In this document: one piece after another, positions 52,200 to 60,773 of the stretch
Layout of the letters: every line of letters starts with the position of its first letter
Position numbering within the stretch: position 1 is the stretch's first letter
From: Selenomonas dianae
GTDB lineage: Bacteria; Bacillota; Negativicutes; Selenomonadales; Selenomonadaceae
Direction: 5' to 3'
Length of the DNA stretch: 64,000 nucleotides
NCBI RefSeq assembly: GCF_030644225.1
Contig: NZ_CP128650.1
Location: 1,064,001 to 1,128,000 of the forward strand
Program-made: the position numbers and the translations under genes
The notes under the pieces: model-generated
The model's database searches: none
What the model saw: only the letters and a program-made list of their open reading frames with translations
What the model was told of the DNA's origin: nothing

Positions 52200-53351
52200 A
52201 TGATGAAACCTTATCTTCGCCTGTGTATATTCTTTCTGTGTGCTGTATTTGTCGTAATGCCATCACAGACATCTGCTTCGTGGCAGCCGGAAATCTCTGT
52301 AGGGATTAGTCAGGGCGTATCTGAGGTTCGCCTTTCGACAACAAACGGAAAGATGTCTGTCTATGAGAATCCGGAACAAAAGCCGATTCTTGAAGTACCG
52401 CAGGGAGGAACACTTGACGTTCGCATGATGCGGGGGCAGCTTTTTGTGAATGGACGGGAGATCAGGGGAGATCACTTGGTAATTCAGCCGGAGACTTCCG
52501 GATTTATCAAGGTGAATAATACTCCGTATCGTGGCTATATCGCCCTCTTAAAACGAACGGGACTTACTGTTGTCAATCATGTCCTTGTCGAGGACTATCT
52601 TTACGGTGTCGTTCCAAAAGAGATGCCGCCGAGTTGGAATACGGAGGCTTTACAGGCGCAGAGCGTTGCGGCGCGTACCTTTGCCTTGAAAAATCGCAAG
52701 CGTCATAGCGCAGAGGGGTTCGATCTTTGCAACACCTCGCATTGTCAGGTCTATGAGGGGATGTCTGCAGAGATGCTGACGACAACGGAGGCGGTCAACA
52801 GAACGCGCGGGGAAGTCCTTTTCCATAAGGGCGCAATTATTGATGCACTCTTTCATACGGATTCGGGTGGTATGACGGAGGCCAGCGAAAACGTATGGGG
52901 AAGCTCCGTTCCATATCTACGGTCTGTGACGGAACTTCAAACGCAGACGCATCCATGGAACCGTACTGTTTCTATGAGCGAATTTGAAGAAAAACTGGAA
53001 AAGAACGGCAGGGCGTTCGGATCACTGAAAGAAATTCGTCTATCGCCATTGACGGTAGGAAAGGGGGGATATGATCGCAGCCCCTCCGGGCGCGTTCGTT
53101 CGGCAGAGTTCATCGGTACAAAGGGGAGAGTTACGCTTTCGGGCAACGACCTGCGCTCCATGTTTTCTCTGCCAAGTACGTTGTTCGATGTGCGTTCCGG
53201 CAGAGCTGATGTCATATTCAGCGGATATGGTTCCGGTCATGGGTTAGGGCTCTCCCAGTGGGGCGCAAAGGAACTTGCGGACAAGGGGAAGAGCTATAAG
53301 GACATTCTCTTTCACTACTATACAGGTGTTACCATTGAGAAGCTATACTAG
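52200..53351 (+). CDS. SpoIID/LytB domain protein (peptidoglycan-active, secreted)
   Basis: A 383-residue exported protein (N-terminal hydrophobic segment, about residues 8-27). The SpoIID domain includes V-E-D-Y-L-Y-G-V-V-P-K-E-M-P, A-L-Q-A-Q-S-V-A-A-R-T-F-A, and the final S-G-Y-G-S-G-H-G-L-G-L-S-Q-W-G-A. SpoIID is a lytic transglycosylase in spore formers, and related LytB proteins stimulate amidases. Its presence does not prove sporulation. ATG 52200 or 52203 may be used, both after AGGAGGGG. Confidence 0.9.
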   Translation: MMKPYLRLCIFFLCAVFVVMPSQTSASWQPEISVGISQGVSEVRLSTTNGKMSVYENPEQKPILEVPQGGTLDVRMMRGQLFVNGREIRGDHLVIQPETSGFIKVNNTPYRGYIALLKRTGLTVVNHVLVEDYLYGVVPKEMPPSWNTEALQAQSVAARTFALKNRKRHSAEGFDLCNTSHCQVYEGMSAEMLTTTEAVNRTRGEVLFHKGAIIDALFHTDSGGMTEASENVWGSSVPYLRSVTELQTQTHPWNRTVSMSEFEEKLEKNGRAFGSLKEIRLSPLTVGKGGYDRSPSGRVRSAEFIGTKGRVTLSGNDLRSMFSLPSTLFDVRSGRADVIFSGYGSGHGLGLSQWGAKELADKGKSYKDILFHYYTGVTIEKLY

Positions 53352-53368
53352 ACTAGGTGTACTACGAC

Positions 53369-54400
53369 ATGAATATTTCTGATTTTGACTATGATCTTCC
53401 AGAAGAGCGCATTGCGCAGACTCCGATCGAGCCGCGGGATACGGCTCGTCTTATGGTTTTGAATCCAAAAGACGGTACGATTGAGCATCGACATTTTTTT
53501 GAACTTGGAGCATACCTGCAACAGGGAGATGTGCTGATCTTTAATGATACGCGTGTCATTCCTGCGCGTCTCATCGGCGCACGCAGTCAAACAGGCAGGA
53601 AGGTCGAGGTTCTTCTTCTGCGTCAGATCGATAAAGATCAGTGGGAAGCATTGGTGCGACCAGGAAAGAAGGTACGTATAGGCTCTGTTATTCGGTTCGG
53701 TGACGAACTCTCCTGCGAGATCCTAGCCCATACGGATTTTGGTGGGCGCATTGTACGTTTTCTCTATAATGGTGTGTTTGAGGAAATTCTGGATCGTCTG
53801 GGGACGATGCCTCTTCCGCCATACATTCATGAAAAACTCGAAGATCGAGAGCGTTACCAGACCATATACAGCCGTGTGAATGGATCGGCTGCCGCTCCGA
53901 CGGCGGGGCTTCACTTTACAGAATCACTCATGCAGAATCTGCGGAATATGGGCGTTCAATTTGGTTTTGTTACGCTTCATGTTGGACTTGGTACCTTCCG
54001 ACCGGTTCACGTGGACGCGATCGAAGATCATGTGATGCACCGCGAATTCTACTCTGTTCCACCGGAAACGGCAGCGCTGATTCAAGCGGCAAAGAAAGAA
54101 GGCAGACGTGTTATTGCTGTCGGTACAACATCCATTCGCACTCTGGAGGCATCGGCTGCACAGACAGGAAATGTTGAGGCGGGAGCGGGGTGGACGGACA
54201 TTTTTATCTATCCAGGATACCAATTCAACGTTGTGGATACTGTGATTACAAACTTTCATCTGCCGAAATCCACATTGATTATGCTCATCAGTGCCTTTGC
54301 AGGGCGTGATTTTACCCTTGAAGCGTATCGTATAGCGGTAAAAGAAGAGTATCGCTTCTTTTCCTTTGGAGATGCCATGTTGATTCAGTCGAAAGGATGA
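53369..54400 (+). CDS. queA: S-adenosylmethionine:tRNA ribosyltransferase-isomerase QueA
   Basis: Forms epoxyqueuosine in tRNA from preQ1 and SAM. The 343-residue protein opens with F-D-Y-D-L-P-E-E-R-I-A-Q-x-P and contains N-G-S-A-A-A-P-T-A-G-L-H-F-T and H-V-G-L-G-T-F-R-P-V. ATG 53369 gives the normal N-terminus; a GTG four codons upstream overlaps the AGGTG site. Its usual partner tgt is not downstream, because the strand changes here. Confidence 0.96.
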   Translation: MNISDFDYDLPEERIAQTPIEPRDTARLMVLNPKDGTIEHRHFFELGAYLQQGDVLIFNDTRVIPARLIGARSQTGRKVEVLLLRQIDKDQWEALVRPGKKVRIGSVIRFGDELSCEILAHTDFGGRIVRFLYNGVFEEILDRLGTMPLPPYIHEKLEDRERYQTIYSRVNGSAAAPTAGLHFTESLMQNLRNMGVQFGFVTLHVGLGTFRPVHVDAIEDHVMHREFYSVPPETAALIQAAKKEGRRVIAVGTTSIRTLEASAAQTGNVEAGAGWTDIFIYPGYQFNVVDTVITNFHLPKSTLIMLISAFAGRDFTLEAYRIAVKEEYRFFSFGDAMLIQSKG

Positions 54401-54402
54401 AA

Positions 54403-54431
54403 AAACAACGCGATATATCATCGCGTTGTTT
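54403..54431. terminator. Bidirectional terminator between queA and the SGNH hydrolase gene
   Basis: The perfect 12-bp stem AAACAACGCGAT / ATCGCGTTGTTT with a 5-base loop is flanked by A and T runs. It serves both convergent genes. Confidence 0.9.
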
Positions 54432-54436
54432 CTTAT

Positions 54437-56059
54437 CTACGGGAGTTCCTGGAAAACGTCACGGTGCTCGTTGATGATTTCCGCCATCATCCGCTTTCCG
54501 TCAATATCGGGGTGCAATCCGTCCGTGGAGAGGCGTGGATCAAGAATGCTCTTCTGCATGTCATAAAAATATGGTTCGATGTCGATGTAGAAATCCTGTG
54601 ATCGAATCCACATATTGACGGCGGTTAATTTCCACTTCCATGAGAGATCTGTTTCTGAGTGGAAAGCAAGCGAAATGCGTTCCGGATTAAGCGGCAAAAG
54701 CGTCAGGAAGATCGGGCGGATGCCGTGAGCACGACATTTGTTTTCAAGCTCATCCAAATCGTTGATAATATCCTGCGCTGTCACGCCAATTGCCCGCAGA
54801 CTGTTTGAACCGGTCAAGATCAGAAGATTAACGGGGTGAAGAGGGAGTACATCCTGTTCAAAGCGTTCCAATGTTGTATGGGATGTATCACCACTGCGTC
54901 CAAGATTGAAGCATTCGAACGGGAGATATGTCGTATAGCTGTATTCAAGGAAGGCAGGAGAGCTTGAAATTGCACCACCTCCGTGGGTTATGCTGTCTCC
55001 AAGTGCAGCTGCATAGATACGTTTTTCGCTTTTGGAATCAACCGTGAATGAAGCTGAATCTGACCATGTACCAATGGTATTATCTTGCGCATCCAACCCC
55101 CGTACACGCCAGTAATATACGCCGGCATAAGGACGTGCGTATTCATCATAGATGGAATTGGTATCGGCTATTTTCTCTGCCCATATGCGTTTTGAATCCG
55201 GTGTTGTTCCATGGGGTTCTGCGGGCGGTTCTGTGAGCAATTCGACTTCATAATGTGTTACCCCGTTTAATGGAATCCACTGATAGACCGGGTAAAGCGG
55301 CTGATGAAAATTCAGTATTTGATCGTACGTGTTCGGAATCGGACGGTTGGGAAACTCTATAGATTTATTCAGGTACAACGGTTCTGCAACGGAAAATTCC
55401 CCAATCGGTTCATGTTTTAGACCAAGAGCACGCACGCGCCAATACAGCTTCTCATAGGTTAGATAGGCACGCAGATCTGCCTGCCACCCATTCGTGAAAA
55501 TATTTTGCGTGCTCATCAAGTGATGCGTTGGAGAATGTTCCGTACCACCTTCTTTTGACGGCGGTGCAGACAGAATCTCGACTTCGTAGAGTACAGCATT
55601 GGGTATGCTGTGCCATACGAGAAATGGCATAAGGCTTGCGGGATGATCCGCTGTATAATGATAGATTGGAATTGGGGCTTTCGTCGTGAAATATGGTGTC
55701 GAGATCGGCGTTGAAGGTGCGGTCACAGCGCCAAACATACCATAGGCTGTAATACGATAATAAAACGGAATCGAAGCGGATGAAATTTGGCAGGAGGGCG
55801 AAGTGGAAAACTCGGTCTTTATATGTTCATAGATTGTCTCCTCAGTGATTGTTCCCGTTGTCTTGATGTATGTGTCGATCCGATAATAGCAGGGATAGGG
55901 AAGACGTTCCCACATAAGTGTCGATTTTCCGTTCGATTCCTCAACCGTGGCAGTTATGTCGATCTGTCTCAGACTCAGAAGATCCATGCGCTCAACGCTA
56001 AAAATACATCCAAGAACTGTAAGAAAAATAATGCCCGTAAAGAAAAAATAATGCTTCAT
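54437..56059 (-). CDS. Exported SGNH/GDSL hydrolase with N-terminal fibronectin-like repeats
   Basis: A 540-residue protein with one N-terminal hydrophobic segment (signal or anchor). About 310 residues follow that read as three Fn3-like beta-sandwich units: repeated W-x-x-x-P-x-x-x-x-Y-x-V/I-E and Y-W-R-V-R-A/G patterns. The C-terminal SGNH domain has Ser356 in G-D-S-I-T-H-G-G-G, Gly in the G-R-S-G-D-T block, Asn in T-G-S-N-S, and Asp513/His516 in D-G-L-H-P-D. All catalytic blocks are present. Likely a cell-surface esterase or deacetylase on glycans; substrate unknown. Confidence 0.82.
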   Translation of the reverse strand: MKHYFFFTGIIFLTVLGCIFSVERMDLLSLRQIDITATVEESNGKSTLMWERLPYPCYYRIDTYIKTTGTITEETIYEHIKTEFSTSPSCQISSASIPFYYRITAYGMFGAVTAPSTPISTPYFTTKAPIPIYHYTADHPASLMPFLVWHSIPNAVLYEVEILSAPPSKEGGTEHSPTHHLMSTQNIFTNGWQADLRAYLTYEKLYWRVRALGLKHEPIGEFSVAEPLYLNKSIEFPNRPIPNTYDQILNFHQPLYPVYQWIPLNGVTHYEVELLTEPPAEPHGTTPDSKRIWAEKIADTNSIYDEYARPYAGVYYWRVRGLDAQDNTIGTWSDSASFTVDSKSEKRIYAAALGDSITHGGGAISSSPAFLEYSYTTYLPFECFNLGRSGDTSHTTLERFEQDVLPLHPVNLLILTGSNSLRAIGVTAQDIINDLDELENKCRAHGIRPIFLTLLPLNPERISLAFHSETDLSWKWKLTAVNMWIRSQDFYIDIEPYFYDMQKSILDPRLSTDGLHPDIDGKRMMAEIINEHRDVFQELP

Positions 56060-56116
56060 GTATTCACCTAAAATATGTCGTTGATTATCACACTAGAAAG
56101 TTGAGGAGGAATTCCT

Positions 56117-56653
56117 ATGGAAAAAAAGGGTCTTATCATCGTCCACACCGGAGATGGAAAGGGAAAGACAACAGCGGCACTCGGGATGGCGATGCGTGCA
56201 TGGGGGAATCACCTGCGCGTACTCATTCTCCAGTTCATCAAGGGGAGCTGGAAGTATGGAGAGCTCGAAGCCATCAAGGCACTCGCATCCGTCCACAATC
56301 ATATTGAGATTCGACAGGGCGGACTCGGTTTCTCGCAGAGAGATCGAGGAGCAGAAGAAGAGCATCGGCGTGCCGCTGCGGAGCTTCTTCAGATGGCAGT
56401 GGACGAACTCCGAAACAATGCATGGGATATGGTCATCCTTGATGAATTCAACTATGCTTACTCCTTTGGATTTATTGCTCCAAAGGATCTGGACAGCCTG
56501 CTTTCTGCACGATCGGAGAACACCCATCTGGTCTTTACGGGACGGAATGCCTCCCATGAACTTATTGACCATGCGGATCTCGTTACGGAGATGCGTCTTA
56601 TTAAGCATCCGTTTCAGAAGGGAATTAAAGCCCAGAGGGGAGTTGAGTTTTAA
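56117..56653 (+). CDS. cobO: Corrinoid adenosyltransferase (CobO/BtuR type)
   Basis: Transfers the adenosyl group from ATP to cob(I)alamin or its precursor, giving the active coenzyme. The 178-residue RecA-like protein has the reversed P-loop H-T-G-D-G-K-G-K-T-T-A-A, Q-F-I-K-G-S-W-K-Y-G-E and the V-I-L-D-E-F-N-Y-A motif. AGGAGGAA precedes the ATG. It stands alone, divergent from the SGNH gene, with no cobalamin riboswitch in sight. Confidence 0.93.
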   Translation: MEKKGLIIVHTGDGKGKTTAALGMAMRAWGNHLRVLILQFIKGSWKYGELEAIKALASVHNHIEIRQGGLGFSQRDRGAEEEHRRAAAELLQMAVDELRNNAWDMVILDEFNYAYSFGFIAPKDLDSLLSARSENTHLVFTGRNASHELIDHADLVTEMRLIKHPFQKGIKAQRGVEF

Positions 56654-56660
56654 TCCGATT

Positions 56661-56687
56661 ATAGCATATTCCGCTTATGTATGCTAT
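56661..56687. repeat. Small inverted repeat after cobO
   Basis: The arms ATAGCATA and TATGCTAT are separated by 11 bases, starting 8 bases after the cobO stop. There is no T run, so termination is doubtful. It might protect the 3' end of the message. Confidence 0.4.
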
Positions 56688-56688
56688 G

Positions 56689-56883
56689 TTGGAAAACATA
56701 CTTTAGGTCATTATAAAATGAAATCGGACACATAAAAGAAGAGGCTAGGACTGATGAGATAAAACCTTAAGGGCACACGAATGCGGGAATAGGAAAAGCC
56801 GTACACATTCATGTGTACATTTGTCCAGTTTAATAGATTTTTGAGATTTTGATACATATTTTAGAAAATGATGAGCGTACATG
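56689..56883 (+). ncRNA. Candidate small RNA region with its own promoter
   Basis: TTGGAA (56689-56694) and TATAAA (56712-56717) are 17 bases apart. No reading frame of note lies between this and the strong terminator ending at 56935, which would give a transcript of roughly 210 bases. The region contains a perfect palindrome GTACACAT-TC-ATGTGTAC (56802-56819). GGACA and TGTCC could close a stem around it. No known RNA family was recognised; the call is speculative. Confidence 0.3.
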
Positions 56884-56935
56884 AAAAGGAGCTGTTGCAT
56901 GTGAAAACCTCCACATGCAACAGCTCCTTTTTACA
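56884..56935. terminator. Very strong bidirectional terminator
   Basis: A perfect 20-bp stem with an 8-base loop (arms begin AAAAGGAGCTG and end CAGCTCCTTTT) is followed by TTTTT on the plus strand and TTTT on the minus strand. It is the terminator of the oadA-type gene. Confidence 0.93.
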
Positions 56936-56949
56936 GGATAAACTACATT

Positions 56950-58338
56950 TTACTCTTTGACATAGGCAGTGATCGGCTTATAGTGTTTCTGGAAGAACTC
57001 CTCCGCGACCTGCGGGAAGAGAGCGTAGGAGAGAACATCCTCATCCGATGGATTGATATAGCCCTTATTCTTGAGCTCTTCTTTGAACTCTGCAAACGTT
57101 GTTGCCTTTGCATCCTCGATGGAGCAATCATCAATGATGTCCTCGGGAGCAATACCAAGCGTATCCGTCAGGAACTTACGATCAATTTCAACCGGTGTCC
57201 TGCCGAACTTACCACGTGCAAGATCCTTGAACTCAGTCGGCACCATCTTGTAGCGTTCACCGGTCATGACGTTGAAGGTTGCCATCGTACCGACAATCTG
57301 CGAGGACGGCGTAACGAGCGGGGGATAGCCGACATCCTTGCGAACACGCGGCATTTCATCCAGAAGATCCTGATACTTGTCCTCCATACCCGCTTCCTTG
57401 AGCTGATTTGCAAGGTTCGAGAGCATACCACCGGGAATCTGGAAGTCCAGGACATTCGGATTCACATCGAAATACCCCTTAAGGTTAAAGGTCTTAATGA
57501 GATCCTGCTTAACCCCAAGGAAGTACTTAGAAATCGGAGTCATCGCCTGACGGTCAAGCCCCGTATCACGATCCTCACCCTCAAGCATTGCTACCATCGT
57601 CTCCGTGCACGGCTGCGAAGTATCGCTGGAGAATGGGGCAAGTGCGGTATCAATGATATCAACACCGGCTTCGACCGCCTTCAGGTAGGTTGCATGACCG
57701 AATCCGGAGGTACAGTGCGTATGAAGGTCAATGGGAATCTTCACCGCAGCCTTGAGTTTCTTGACAAGATCCTCTGCGACATACGGCTTCAGAAGTCCTG
57801 ACATATCTTTGATGCAGACGGAATGGCAGCCCATTTTTTCAAGCTCGACTGCAAGCTCAACAAAGCTTTCATTCGTGTGAACAGGGCTGATCGTATAGAC
57901 CAGACAGCCTTGAACATGTGGTTTTTCAGGGCACTTGAGTGCCGCATCAATCGCGACTTTGAGGTTACGAATATCGTTGAGTGCATCAAAAATACGAAAT
58001 ACACCAATGCCGTGCTCGGATGCCTTCTGAACGAATTTCTCCACAACATCGTTGGAGTAATGGTTATAACCAAGCAGGTTCTGACCACGGAGAAGCATCT
58101 GAATCGGTGTTTTGAGATTCTTCTTCAAAATATCCAAACGCTCCCACGGATCCTCATCAAGGAAGCGCAGACAGCTATCAAACGTAGCACCGCCCCAAGC
58201 TTCAAGAGAATTATAGCCAATGGCATCAAGTGCCGCAAGCTGCGGAAGCATATCCGAAATTCTCATGCGGGTTGCCAGCAGTGACTGGTGACCATCGCGG
58301 AGGACAGTCTCAGTGATTTTGACCGGATTCTTTGCCAT
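56950..58338 (-). CDS. Oxaloacetate decarboxylase alpha / pyruvate carboxylase subunit B type carboxyltransferase
   Basis: This 462-residue protein has the carboxyltransferase TIM barrel (R-D-G-H-Q-S-L-L-A-T-R-M near the N-terminus; metal ligands in D-L-H-T-H-C-T-S-G; the C-I-K-D-M-S-G lysine). It has the helical C-terminal part but no biotinyl domain and no M-K-M biotin motif, so it must work with a separate biotin carrier. Oxaloacetate decarboxylase, transcarboxylase 5S and pyruvate carboxylase B cannot be told apart by eye. ATG 58338 follows AAGGAG; 12 further codons upstream are open but have no site. Confidence 0.88.
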   Translation of the reverse strand: MAKNPVKITETVLRDGHQSLLATRMRISDMLPQLAALDAIGYNSLEAWGGATFDSCLRFLDEDPWERLDILKKNLKTPIQMLLRGQNLLGYNHYSNDVVEKFVQKASEHGIGVFRIFDALNDIRNLKVAIDAALKCPEKPHVQGCLVYTISPVHTNESFVELAVELEKMGCHSVCIKDMSGLLKPYVAEDLVKKLKAAVKIPIDLHTHCTSGFGHATYLKAVEAGVDIIDTALAPFSSDTSQPCTETMVAMLEGEDRDTGLDRQAMTPISKYFLGVKQDLIKTFNLKGYFDVNPNVLDFQIPGGMLSNLANQLKEAGMEDKYQDLLDEMPRVRKDVGYPPLVTPSSQIVGTMATFNVMTGERYKMVPTEFKDLARGKFGRTPVEIDRKFLTDTLGIAPEDIIDDCSIEDAKATTFAEFKEELKNKGYINPSDEDVLSYALFPQVAEEFFQKHYKPITAYVKE

Positions 58339-58365
58339 AAAAGAACACTCTCCTTGATTAAATAT

Positions 58366-58382
58366 TATAATCAAAAATTATA
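58366..58382 (-). promoter_or_regulatory. Palindrome in the oadA-type gene leader
   Basis: TATAAT-CAAAA-ATTATA lies between the predicted promoter and the ribosome binding site. It may be an operator, but AT-rich palindromes of this size can occur by chance. Confidence 0.3.
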
Positions 58383-58397
58383 TAACCCAACGTCTAA

Positions 58398-58426
58398 ATT
58401 ATAGATTCAAATTGAGTTATTGTCAA
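58398..58426 (-). promoter_or_regulatory. Consensus promoter of the oadA-type gene
   Basis: On the minus strand, a perfect TTGACA (58421-58426) and a perfect TATAAT (58398-58403) are exactly 17 bases apart, the strongest promoter in the window. Confidence 0.85.
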
Positions 58427-58490
58427 TGACAAGTTATAAAATTCACATATTTTTATACATCTTTTTCAAGCAGATTTTCACACCTCCTCT

Positions 58491-58520
58491 AACTATCCAT
58501 AATTACCATTATGGATAGTT
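58491..58520 (-). terminator. Hairpin after the his operon
   Basis: The perfect 13-bp stem AACTATCCATAAT / ATTATGGATAGTT with a 4-base loop lies 24 bases past the hisIE stop. No T run follows on either strand, so it may stabilise the 3' end more than terminate. Confidence 0.5.
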
Positions 58521-58543
58521 GATGGGAGAAATCACTGTCTAAA

Positions 58544-59248
58544 TTACATATCCGGCCGCATTCCTGTCTTTCCCGCAAATTTATGATAACTGCCGCCACG
58601 ATGGCGTCGCTTCAGCTCTTCGAGCAGATCCTCCGGTGTCATATTGTGATACGCGAGCAATACCAAACAGTGATACCAGAGATCTCCCATTTCATAGAGC
58701 ACATCTTCACGAATGTTGTTTTTGGACGCAATGATCGTTTCTGCCGTTTCTTCGCCAAGCTTTTTCAAAATCTTGTCTTGACCTTTGTCGAAGAGATAGT
58801 TTGTGTAAGAACCTTCGACAGGATGAAGCCGCCGGCTCTGAATGACCTCATAGAGATCGGACAAAATCTCTGCAAGCGGCATTTTCTCTTTTGCATCGAC
58901 TGGAACTATGCTGTTTGTATCCACAGAATAGAGTTTTCTTCCGTTAAAACACGAATACGTACCCGTATGACAGGCTACACCCGTCTGTTTGACGCGAAGC
59001 AGGATCGTATCACCGTCGCAGTCATAGGAAATATCATGAACGCGCTGAACGTTCCCCGATGTTTCCCCTTTTTTCCACAGCTTCTTGCGGCTGCGGCTGT
59101 AGTACCACGCAAATCCGGTTTCAATCGTTTTTTCAATGGATTCACGATTCATATACGCGAGCATGAGGACTTGATTATTTTCTTCCTGAACAATGACAGG
59201 AACAAGCCCATGTTCATCAAAATTCACCATTGAAATATCAACACTCAT
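58544..59248 (-). CDS. hisIE: Bifunctional phosphoribosyl-AMP cyclohydrolase / phosphoribosyl-ATP pyrophosphatase
   Basis: Catalyses steps 2 and 3 of histidine synthesis. The N-terminal HisI domain has W-K-K-G-E-T-S-G-N-x-Q and the zinc-binding Y-D-C-D-G-D and C-H-T-G-x-x-S-C-F motifs. The HisE domain (from about residue 125) has the E-E-A-x-E-like pattern G-E-E-T-A-E-T and E-M-G-D-L-W-Y-H. The total of 234 residues fits the fused form. It is the last gene of the operon, and its start shares a base with the hisF stop. Confidence 0.96.
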   Translation of the reverse strand: MSVDISMVNFDEHGLVPVIVQEENNQVLMLAYMNRESIEKTIETGFAWYYSRSRKKLWKKGETSGNVQRVHDISYDCDGDTILLRVKQTGVACHTGTYSCFNGRKLYSVDTNSIVPVDAKEKMPLAEILSDLYEVIQSRRLHPVEGSYTNYLFDKGQDKILKKLGEETAETIIASKNNIREDVLYEMGDLWYHCLVLLAYHNMTPEDLLEELKRRHRGGSYHKFAGKTGMRPDM

Positions 59249-60015
59249 CAGAATCGAACCTCCAGTCCACGCGACTTCAAGTACATCTTCACTTCATTTA
59301 TAGAAAGTTCCCCATAATGGAACAATGAGGCGGCCAATACGGCATCCGCTTTTCCTTCGGCAAGCACATCATAGAAATGCTCCAATCTGCCGGCGCCTCC
59401 GGAAGCAATAACGGGCACGTTGACATTTTCCGACACAGCACGCGTGAGTGCAATATCATAACCATTTTTTGTGCCGTCAGCATCCATACTGGTCAACAGG
59501 ATTTCTCCCGCCCCGAGTGTGACAACATCCTTTGCCCAAGAAACGCAGTCCATCCCCGTTGGCGTTCTTCCACCATTGACATAGACCTCCCATGTGTCCA
59601 CGCCGTTACGGCGTGCGTCAATTGCAACTACAATGCATTGACTCCCGAAATGCATTGCTCCATCGCGTATCACTTCCGGATGTTTTACTGCAGCTGTATT
59701 GACAGTGATTTTATCAGCCCCTGCGTTCAGCATACGGTGCATATCCTCTAAAGTGCGGATTCCACCGCCAACCGTAAGTGGAATAAAAACTTTTGACGCG
59801 CAGTCCGATACGACATCGAGCATCGTGCTGCGTTCTTCATGCGACGCAGTAATATCCAAAAACACAAGCTCGTCCGCACGTTCTTTATCATAACGCTCAG
59901 CTAATTCCGTCGGGCTTCCTGCATCTCTTAAGCCGACAAAATTCGTCCCTTTCACAACGCGTCCATCCTTGACATCAAGGCATGGGATAATACGTTTTGC
60001 AAATGTTTTTTTCAA
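59248..60015 (-). CDS. hisF: Imidazole glycerol phosphate synthase subunit HisF
   Basis: The cyclase half of the HisFH complex, a TIM barrel of 255 residues. It starts with [18 protein letters not shown] and contains T-V-G-G-G-I-R, L-L-T-S-M-D-x-D-G, and V-I-A-S-G-G-A-G. The catalytic aspartates near the N-terminus (C-L-D-V) and after the fifth strand (S-M-D) are conserved. There is a 35-base gap to hisA, the widest inside the visible operon. Confidence 0.97.
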   Translation of the reverse strand: MKKTFAKRIIPCLDVKDGRVVKGTNFVGLRDAGSPTELAERYDKERADELVFLDITASHEERSTMLDVVSDCASKVFIPLTVGGGIRTLEDMHRMLNAGADKITVNTAAVKHPEVIRDGAMHFGSQCIVVAIDARRNGVDTWEVYVNGGRTPTGMDCVSWAKDVVTLGAGEILLTSMDADGTKNGYDIALTRAVSENVNVPVIASGGAGRLEHFYDVLAEGKADAVLAASLFHYGELSINEVKMYLKSRGLEVRF

Positions 60016-60050
60016 GACGGAATCCCCCTTTTTTAAAAGCTGAATTCATC

Positions 60051-60773
60051 TTAGCGGGCAGCAGCAATCGCCTCCGATAAGGAAAGCGTTCCTTCGTAAA
60101 TCGATTTTCCGGCAATTACGCCAACAACCCCGTCTGTCTCTCTCTCTTTCAAAGCGTGAATATCTTCCAATGACTTAACCCCACCGGAGGCGACGATATC
60201 CACACCGGACGATGTCGCAAGGTTCGCGGTTGCCTCGATATTAACGCCTGAGAGTGTTCCATCCCGTGCTATATCGGTGTATATGATCGTTTTCAACCCA
60301 TAAGACGCAAGCTCTTTCGCCAGTTCGACAGCAGAAATACCGCTCGATATGCCCCATCCATCCACGGCGGCAATGCCATCCTTCGCATCAATGCCAACCA
60401 CAATGCGATCGCCATAGAGCCGACAAGCCTCTTTTACAAGATCGCGGTTCTGTACTGCAGCAGATCCAAGAATCACGCGTGTCACGCCCAGAGCTAAGGT
60501 GTTTTCTATCATTTCAAGTGTGCGAATACCACCGCCAAGCTCAACGGGAATTTGAACGTTGCTGAGGATTTTCTTGATGACCTCGGTGTTTTTCGGCTTT
60601 CCGGCAAGTGCTCCGTCAAGATCAACGACATGCAGGTATTCCGCCCCTTCCTGTGTCCAACGAAGGGCGACATCTTCGGGTGCGCTGCTGTAGATTGTTT
60701 CCTGTGAAAAATCACCTTTCAGGAGACGGACACATTTTCCGTCGCGTAAATCAATGGCAGGGAAAATAATCAT
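60051..60773 (-). CDS. hisA: ProFAR isomerase HisA
   Basis: Isomerises ProFAR to PRFAR; a TIM barrel of 240 residues related to HisF. F-P-A-I-D-L-R-D-G-K-C-V-R-L, V-E-L-G-G-G-I-R and the Y-T-D-I-A-R-D-G-T-L-S-G motif are intact with catalytic Asp residues. The start overlaps the hisH stop by 4 bases. Confidence 0.97.
   Translation of the reverse strand: MIIFPAIDLRDGKCVRLLKGDFSQETIYSSAPEDVALRWTQEGAEYLHVVDLDGALAGKPKNTEVIKKILSNVQIPVELGGGIRTLEMIENTLALGVTRVILGSAAVQNRDLVKEACRLYGDRIVVGIDAKDGIAAVDGWGISSGISAVELAKELASYGLKTIIYTDIARDGTLSGVNIEATANLATSSGVDIVASGGVKSLEDIHALKERETDGVVGVIAGKSIYEGTLSLSEAIAAAR

Noticed and set aside
52200-53351. SpoIID gene as evidence of sporulation
   Set aside because: SpoIID/LytB proteins occur widely in non-spore formers. 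No other sporulation gene is in the window.
56654-56883. Cobalamin riboswitch near cobO
   Set aside because: No B12-box or conserved core was found, and the region is downstream of cobO rather than upstream.
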